23,762 nt of DNA from Thermoplasmata archaeon (GTDB lineage Archaea > Thermoplasmatota > E2 > UBA202 > JdFR-43), in NCBI GenBank assembly GCA_021163175.1, contig JAGGXG010000106.1:1-23762 (forward strand), in the 5' to 3' direction. Position 1 is the first letter of the stretch. Every line of letters begins with the position of its first letter. Shown piece after piece: positions 20,119-23,762 of the stretch. The notes below the pieces were generated by a model. It was not told where the DNA came from. It ran no database searches and saw nothing but the letters and a program-made list of their open reading frames with translations. A program made the position numbers and the translations under genes.

Positions 20119-21196
20119 CAATTTTATTGCGAGCTATTTTATATTTTTTACCACCCCACTCTATTTCCCTCGTGAAGGCAGAGGAAATCAAATTATATGC
20201 AAGTATGAAAGGAATCAATGGTCTCAAAAAAGCATGAATATACCATGGGAAAAATCTATGCCGATCATATTCCATTAGCTCTGTAAATGTCACATATTCC
20301 TGCCATCCCCTGAAAATATCGAATATAATTGGCGAGAAAAGCATGAAACCAATAACAGGATGAAAGAAAAATATAACAAAACCCGCCACAACGCCAGCCC
20401 GCATCGCCAAGATTATGAATAAAGCTAGCACCCATAAGGAAGGAAAATAATATCGAATCCATGCCATTTCCTTATTCATCCATTTTATCATATTCTCTTC
20501 CTCTTCAGCCTCTGATATGGCTTGGGGAATAAAATTTATTTTGTATCCACTTCTCTTCGCTTTCATTGTGAGGGTCAAATCATCGACCAACGATTTCCTC
20601 CATATTTCAGCAATTCCAAGATTTTCAAAATCTTTTTTAGCTATCGCCATGCTTCCTCCCCATGCAAAATTGAAAGCGTTGTAAAACAGAACGGATGCAA
20701 CACTCGCATTCCATACACTCAAAAGCTTGTTTCCAAAATACCATCTATAACTGGTTGCAATGGAATTTTTTTCTATCCCTCCAACCAGATAAGAAAGCCA
20801 TTTTTCATGTGGTTTTATATCAGCATCAGCAAAGATGTAAATGCTTCCATTACTTTTTTTAACGCCTGTAAGCATTGCAGAAATTTTTCCACTGCATTTT
20901 GGCAACTTTTCCGTTATCTCCACTTTAACTCCAAATTTACTTTTTATTTCATTTGCTTCCTCCATGCTATCCACAACAACTATCACTTCATAATCATTGT
21001 AATCCTGCTTCAGAAAGTATTCAATATTATCAGCATTTTTTCCTTTAAATGGAATTATTATGCTCGCTTTCCTGTCCTTTTCCCGCCTCGCCTTTCCATA
21101 TTTTTTTCTAACAAAAAACCATGAAACAACAGATGCAACTCCTCCTGAAAAATTTGCAATGCCAGCGAAGACAAAAAACCATAACAGCAATTGCAT
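20105..21196 (-). CDS. Ceramide-glucosyltransferase-like (GT21/GT2) membrane glycosyltransferase
   Basis: The 363-residue protein has an N-terminal membrane helix (2-28), a GT-A catalytic domain and C-terminal membrane helices (about 253-345). The catalytic domain shows SIIIPFKGKNADNIEYFLKQ (45-64), DADI at 124-127 (metal/UDP site), SYRWYFG at 149-155, LVDDLTLTMKAKRSGY (203-218; the DD pair as acid/base region) and NKEMAWIRYYF (241-251) in place of the (Q/R)XXRW motif. Relatives glucosylate ceramide, and bacterial HpnI-type members act in hopanoid synthesis. Archaea lack ceramide, so the acceptor is probably another lipid. Its ATG is 26 bases after a TATA-like box. It leads the operon with DUF2721 and the interrupted hydrolase. 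Confidence 0.88.
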   Translation of the reverse strand: MQLLLWFFVFAGIANFSGGVASVVSWFFVRKKYGKARREKDRKASIIIPFKGKNADNIEYFLKQDYNDYEVIVVVDSMEEANEIKSKFGVKVEITEKLPKCSGKISAMLTGVKKSNGSIYIFADADIKPHEKWLSYLVGGIEKNSIATSYRWYFGNKLLSVWNASVASVLFYNAFNFAWGGSMAIAKKDFENLGIAEIWRKSLVDDLTLTMKAKRSGYKINFIPQAISEAEEEENMIKWMNKEMAWIRYYFPSLWVLALFIILAMRAGVVAGFVIFFFHPVIGFMLFSPIIFDIFRGWQEYVTFTELMEYDRHRFFPWYIHAFLRPLIPFILAYNLISSAFTREIEWGGKKYKIARNKIDGSA

Positions 21197-21213
21197 AATA
21201 TAATGAATGCAAC

Positions 21214-21227
21214 ATTTAAAAATATTT
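21214..21227 (-). promoter_or_regulatory. TATA-like box of the glycosyltransferase operon
   Basis: AAATATTTTTAAAT on the reverse strand, centred about 25 bases before the ATG at 21196. Predicts a leaderless message. Confidence 0.45.
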
Positions 21228-21243
21228 TTAATTCAGTTAAATT

Positions 21244-22260
21244 TTATTTTAACTTCCACTCTATGCCTCTCTTTTTTAATTCTTCCATAAATTTTTCGAA
21301 ATCGATTGCAAGTTCTGGAGGATATGCTCCTTTTTCAATTGCCTCGCTAGCGAGCATCTTTGCTATTATGGCGGTTGGAAAAGCTGTTGTACGCTGCATG
21401 GCAGAAAATGAACCATCATGCCTGTCAAACAAAATTGCTTCCATGCTCTCAGAATAAATTTTCGCAACAACAAAATCTTCTGCATCTTTAGGCAAAGCTT
21501 TTTCAAGTATTTTTTCTGTGAATAGTCTTTCTTCATTTTCAAAAAATCCAAGCTGCTTTAACAGCAAAATCTTCTCACAATGGCCCTTATACCTTATTGT
21601 TTTATAATCAAGCTCTTTCACTCCATGCAATGTTTTTGGAAGTGTTGATGTTCCACCATGTGTATAAAAAGCCTCGAATTTCATCCCATTTATTTCAATT
21701 TCTTCGAGTCCAGTTAATGATTCTACTTTCGTTACCATTCCATTTTTCACTATTATGGCATCCTCAACATATTCATTTATCAGCCCATGTACCGAAAAAA
21801 CCAGAGCATAATTTAAAGGAGGCTCTGGATGCAATGGCAGGCCGCCGACCCTAATATGAATTTTTCTGCTACCTTGCTCCCATAAATGATATGCAACTAT
21901 GTTGCTCATGCCAGGCGCCAGCCCGCAATCTGGAATGATTGTTATACCAGCTTTTTTGGCATCGCCATGCAAAGCGAGTTCTTTTTCAACTATGCTGCTA
22001 TTTCCCCCCAGATCAATGAAATTTGTTTTTGTTTTTATCGCAAGTTTTGCGAGCTTATAATTAAAATCATAGGGCAATGCACTTATGACAACATCTTCTT
22101 CCTTCATTTCCCTCATCAATGAACCTGTATTTCGAGCGTCAAGTCTGAAAAAATTCGGGAGATCTTTTTCAACAACATCGCATATTCTGGCATCGATACC
22201 ATTCCTGAGCAAATCATGCTGAATCGCAACTCCAATTTTTCCAGCTCCAATTATGAGCAT
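21244..22260 (-). CDS. Saccharopine dehydrogenase-like oxidoreductase
   Basis: The 338-residue protein begins directly with a Rossmann fold, MLIIGAGKIGVAIQHDLL, with GAGKIG at 5-10. It follows the saccharopine-dehydrogenase/lysine-ketoglutarate-reductase pattern: DVVISALPYDFNYKLAKLAI, FIDLGGNSSIVEKELAL, IIPDCGLAPGMSNIVAYHL, and a C-terminal domain with GGLPLHPEPPLNYALVFSVHG, EAFYTHGGTSTLPKTL and the ending MQRTTAFPTAIIAKMLASEA. Family members act on opine-like amino-acid conjugates, or are uncharacterised; the substrate is not evident and no lysine-pathway genes are nearby. It starts with an ATG about 21 bases after a TATA-like box shared with the divergent gene. It is about 47 bases upstream of the glycosyltransferase, which has its own promoter. 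Confidence 0.88.
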   Translation of the reverse strand: MLIIGAGKIGVAIQHDLLRNGIDARICDVVEKDLPNFFRLDARNTGSLMREMKEEDVVISALPYDFNYKLAKLAIKTKTNFIDLGGNSSIVEKELALHGDAKKAGITIIPDCGLAPGMSNIVAYHLWEQGSRKIHIRVGGLPLHPEPPLNYALVFSVHGLINEYVEDAIIVKNGMVTKVESLTGLEEIEINGMKFEAFYTHGGTSTLPKTLHGVKELDYKTIRYKGHCEKILLLKQLGFFENEERLFTEKILEKALPKDAEDFVVAKIYSESMEAILFDRHDGSFSAMQRTTAFPTAIIAKMLASEAIEKGAYPPELAIDFEKFMEELKKRGIEWKLK

Positions 22261-22276
22261 GTTTTTAATGCCATAA

Positions 22277-22287
22277 CAATAAATATG
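22277..22287. promoter_or_regulatory. Single AT-rich box shared by two divergent genes
   Basis: CAATAAATATG lies 24 bases before the ATG at 22305 (forward) and about 21 bases before the ATG at 22260 (reverse). The gap between the start codons is only 44 bases, so there is no room for two independent archaeal core promoters with normal spacing. One box may serve both directions. Confidence 0.5.
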
Positions 22288-22304
22288 ATTTGTCCTTTAT
22301 TTTC

Positions 22305-22979
22305 ATGGAATTGCATTCATTGCTCATCCCTCTCGGGCTTGTTCCTGCCATTTTCTTCCTTTATTTCATCGTGGGAAGATATGAGGGCAGATTCAGGGAG
22401 AGAAATGCTATCCTTGCTTTCATAATAGGCTTTGCCCTCGGCTTGTTCCTATATCTCATTGAAATTTTCAACATAAAAATTGGCCAGAAGATTTATCTTG
22501 GCGACATTTTCATAATTGCATTGTCATTTTCATTCATCGAACAAACATCCAAATTTATGGTGCTAAATGCCAGCTTTTTGAGGGATGATGCCACACCAAT
22601 ATATGGCGCCGCCATGGGCGCAGGCTACGCCGCCCCTTTCGCCCCAATATTTATAAGAAGTGTGGAGGCGAACATCTATGGTATGGCTATAGCTACCATT
22701 CCAATCATGGTTATTCTTCTTACCTCATATTCAGCGATTCTTATTGCAATTGGAATAAAAAAGGGAAGAAAGGCACAGCATTTCATCTATGCATTTTTCT
22801 TTTCATTCATTGTATGGATAATCTTGCTCCTCATTTTCAATCTCAAATACAATGCTTCATATCTTCTCTTTCTCCTAAGCATCTTAATTTTTCTGTCAGC
22901 ATTTGCCACATATCACGCATACAGCAGGCTACTACCATTCAGCATGCTCGGAAGAAAAGAGTTGAAGGAAATCTTATAA
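22305..22979 (+). CDS. Multi-pass membrane protein, distantly PrsW-like
   Basis: Starting from the ATG at 22305 the protein has 224 residues with seven or so hydrophobic segments: 6-23, 35-53, 66-78, 100-118, 124-149, 160-179 and 190-208. Segment 3 ends in IEQTSKFMVL (E79-Q-x2-K83), similar to the EExxK motif of PrsW-type intramembrane proteases, and GAAMGAGYAAPFAP follows where PrsW has 'G..GFA..E'. The second Glu of EExxK and the later Glu are missing, and His159 (AQHFIYAFF) is the only candidate for the third motif. I treat the relation to PrsW as tentative and the protein as probably not an active protease. A TTG at 22290 would add five residues, but the TATA box spacing favours 22305. 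Confidence 0.7.
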   Translation: MELHSLLIPLGLVPAIFFLYFIVGRYEGRFRERNAILAFIIGFALGLFLYLIEIFNIKIGQKIYLGDIFIIALSFSFIEQTSKFMVLNASFLRDDATPIYGAAMGAGYAAPFAPIFIRSVEANIYGMAIATIPIMVILLTSYSAILIAIGIKKGRKAQHFIYAFFFSFIVWIILLLIFNLKYNASYLLFLLSILIFLSAFATYHAYSRLLPFSMLGRKELKEIL

Positions 22980-22980
22980 A

Positions 22981-22994
22981 AATTTATATATAAA
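22981..22994 (+). promoter_or_regulatory. TATA-like box of the zinc-ribbon/purS operon
   Basis: AATTTATATATAAA is centred about 25 bases before the ATG at 23013. A leaderless message is predicted. It directly follows the stop of the previous gene. Confidence 0.55.
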
Positions 22995-23012
22995 CAAAGA
23001 ATAACTCCATAG

Positions 23013-23492
23013 ATGGATAGAAAAACGACAATAAGAGTGATATTTGTAGTATCGTTGCTTTACTTCATATGGCTTATTCTGGTCGCTGCAAACGACTCTT
23101 TCTGGAGCTATGATTTGTATCTCTCTTTCAAAGGATGGAGCATAATTGGAAGCGTAATATATGCAGCTTTCATAATCATTGAGGTTTTGTTGTATATTAC
23201 TGCTCCAAGGGAAGAAGAGGAAGAAATAAAGATTGTTTCAGAAGCAATTAAAAAGATTGTTTGCAGCAATTGCAAAACCGTTTTTACAATAAGAGATACT
23301 GGCGTGAGACCATTAAAATATAAATGCCCGAATTGCGGGATGGAAGGAGTGCTTAGAGGCAAAAGTGTAAAAGGGAAAAGGATTTCTGTGCAATGTGATA
23401 AATGTGGAAATGAGTTTGAAATATTTGATACAGGAGAAAGGCCCCTCATTTACAGATGCCCCGTATGCCATTATCAGGGAGAAGTGAGTTGA
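23013..23492 (+). CDS. Membrane-anchored protein with two zinc ribbons
   Basis: The 159-residue protein has two N-terminal membrane helices (about 8-26 and 42-62), an acidic linker (EEEEE), then two copies of a zinc ribbon. Copy 1 has Cys84, Cys87, Cys105 and Cys108; copy 2 has Cys128, Cys131, Cys149 and Cys152. Spacing is the same in both (C-x2-C-x17-C-x2-C). Both copies share the phrase DTG-x-RPL and an aromatic before the second knuckle, so one arose by duplication. The zinc ribbons should face the cytoplasm given the short loop. Function unknown; it resembles archaeal membrane zinc-ribbon proteins with no assigned role. Its stop overlaps the purS start (TGATG). Confidence 0.85.
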   Translation: MDRKTTIRVIFVVSLLYFIWLILVAANDSFWSYDLYLSFKGWSIIGSVIYAAFIIIEVLLYITAPREEEEEIKIVSEAIKKIVCSNCKTVFTIRDTGVRPLKYKCPNCGMEGVLRGKSVKGKRISVQCDKCGNEFEIFDTGERPLIYRCPVCHYQGEVS

Positions 23493-23743
23493 TGCTTAAA
23501 GCGAGAGTCGAGATTAAACTTAAGAAAGGTATTGTTGATCCTGAGGGGAAAAACATTAAGAAAGCTTTGAATCTGCTGCAATTCAATGAAGTGAAGAATG
23601 TTAAGGTTGCGAAAGTTTTTGAGATAGAAATTGAAGGAGATGATGAGGAAAAAGCAAGGGATAGAATCGAGGCCATGTGCCGCCGCCTCCTTGCGAATCC
23701 TGTAATAAATGATTACAAAATTGATATAATAAGAGAAAAATGA
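23492..23743 (+). CDS. purS: Phosphoribosylformylglycinamidine synthase subunit PurS
   Basis: The 83-residue protein matches PurS: MLKARVEIKLKKGIVDPEGK, then IKKALNLLQFNEVKNVKVAK, FEIEIEGDDEEKARDRIEAMCRRLLANPVINDYKIDI. PurS is the small dimeric subunit that joins PurQ (glutaminase) to small PurL in the fourth step of purine synthesis, converting FGAR to FGAM. The length is normal. I start it at the ATG 23492, which overlaps the zinc-ribbon stop as TGATG; an earlier in-frame ATG at 23456 would add 12 residues unlike PurS. The following gene starts in the stop codon (ATGA), as expected for a purine operon. Confidence 0.95.
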   Translation: MLKARVEIKLKKGIVDPEGKNIKKALNLLQFNEVKNVKVAKVFEIEIEGDDEEKARDRIEAMCRRLLANPVINDYKIDIIREK

Positions 23744-23762
23744 TTGAGCATCTGCTTAAAAA
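23740..23762 (+). CDS. First codons of the next gene (probably purine operon), cut by the window end
   Basis: An ATG at 23740 overlaps the purS TGA (ATGA) and the frame stays open for seven codons, MIEHLLK, to the window end. purQ or purL would be usual here, but seven residues are too few to tell. Confidence 0.4.

Overview
The window is archaeal chromosomal DNA with tightly packed genes. The evidence is an LSm protein, ribosomal protein eL15, an archaeal-type YchF/OBG GTPase with its cysteine cluster, an archaeal-type lumazine synthase, cyclic 2,3-diphosphoglycerate synthetase, bifunctional phosphoglucose/phosphomannose isomerase, a FilR1-domain regulator and PurS. Many transcription units have a TATA-like box about 24-26 nt before the start codon, which predicts leaderless mRNAs, whereas genes inside operons have Shine-Dalgarno sequences or ATGA/TAATG overlaps. 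The DNA is AT-rich. A euryarchaeal, possibly Thermoplasmatota-like, host is my inference; nothing in the window fixes the species.

Layout. 1-1088 (-) is the N-terminal part of a secreted or anchored parallel beta-helix protein. 1272-2740 (-) is an Lrp-like regulator with a cysteine cluster, coupled to a DUF389 membrane protein. 2801-4946 (-) is an information-processing operon: winged-helix regulator, small conserved protein, YchF GTPase, LSm. 5019-6175 (+) is ribH plus a short-chain dehydrogenase. 6235-7752 (+) is a SWIM zinc-finger/helical-repeat protein. 7796-12130 (+) is a metabolic run: sucC, sucD, a gamma-carbonic-anhydrase-like protein, a TraB-like protein and cPGS. It converges on eL15 (12127-12696, -). 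12824-15103 (+) is ribbon-helix-helix protein, ATP sulfurylase and DHH phosphoesterase. 15080-17396 (-) holds a UbiA prenyltransferase, a FilR1-type regulator and a PAS-like/histidine-kinase-like protein with no ATPase domain. 17543-19712 holds the sugar isomerase, two damaged genes (AhpD-like with a frameshift, alpha/beta hydrolase with an in-frame TAA) and a small membrane protein. 19693-22260 (-) is DUF2721, a ceramide-glucosyltransferase-like GT and a saccharopine-dehydrogenase-like protein. 22305-23762 (+) is a PrsW-like membrane protein, a membrane-anchored double zinc ribbon, purS and the first codons of the next gene.

The most interesting part is 15.9-17.5 kb. The FilR1-type regulator gene and the PAS/DHp-like gene each carry the same 32-nt promoter element (31 of 32 bases identical), containing the inverted repeat GAACAA-N2-TTGTTC next to the TATA box. 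The regulator's promoter also has a perfect 10-bp inverted repeat around a second TATA-like box. This looks like a small regulon in which a truncated sensor, a regulator and a prenyltransferase are controlled together. The two broken genes at 18.5-19.7 kb lie close to one another and are either local gene decay or sequence errors. The rest is mostly housekeeping metabolism and translation.
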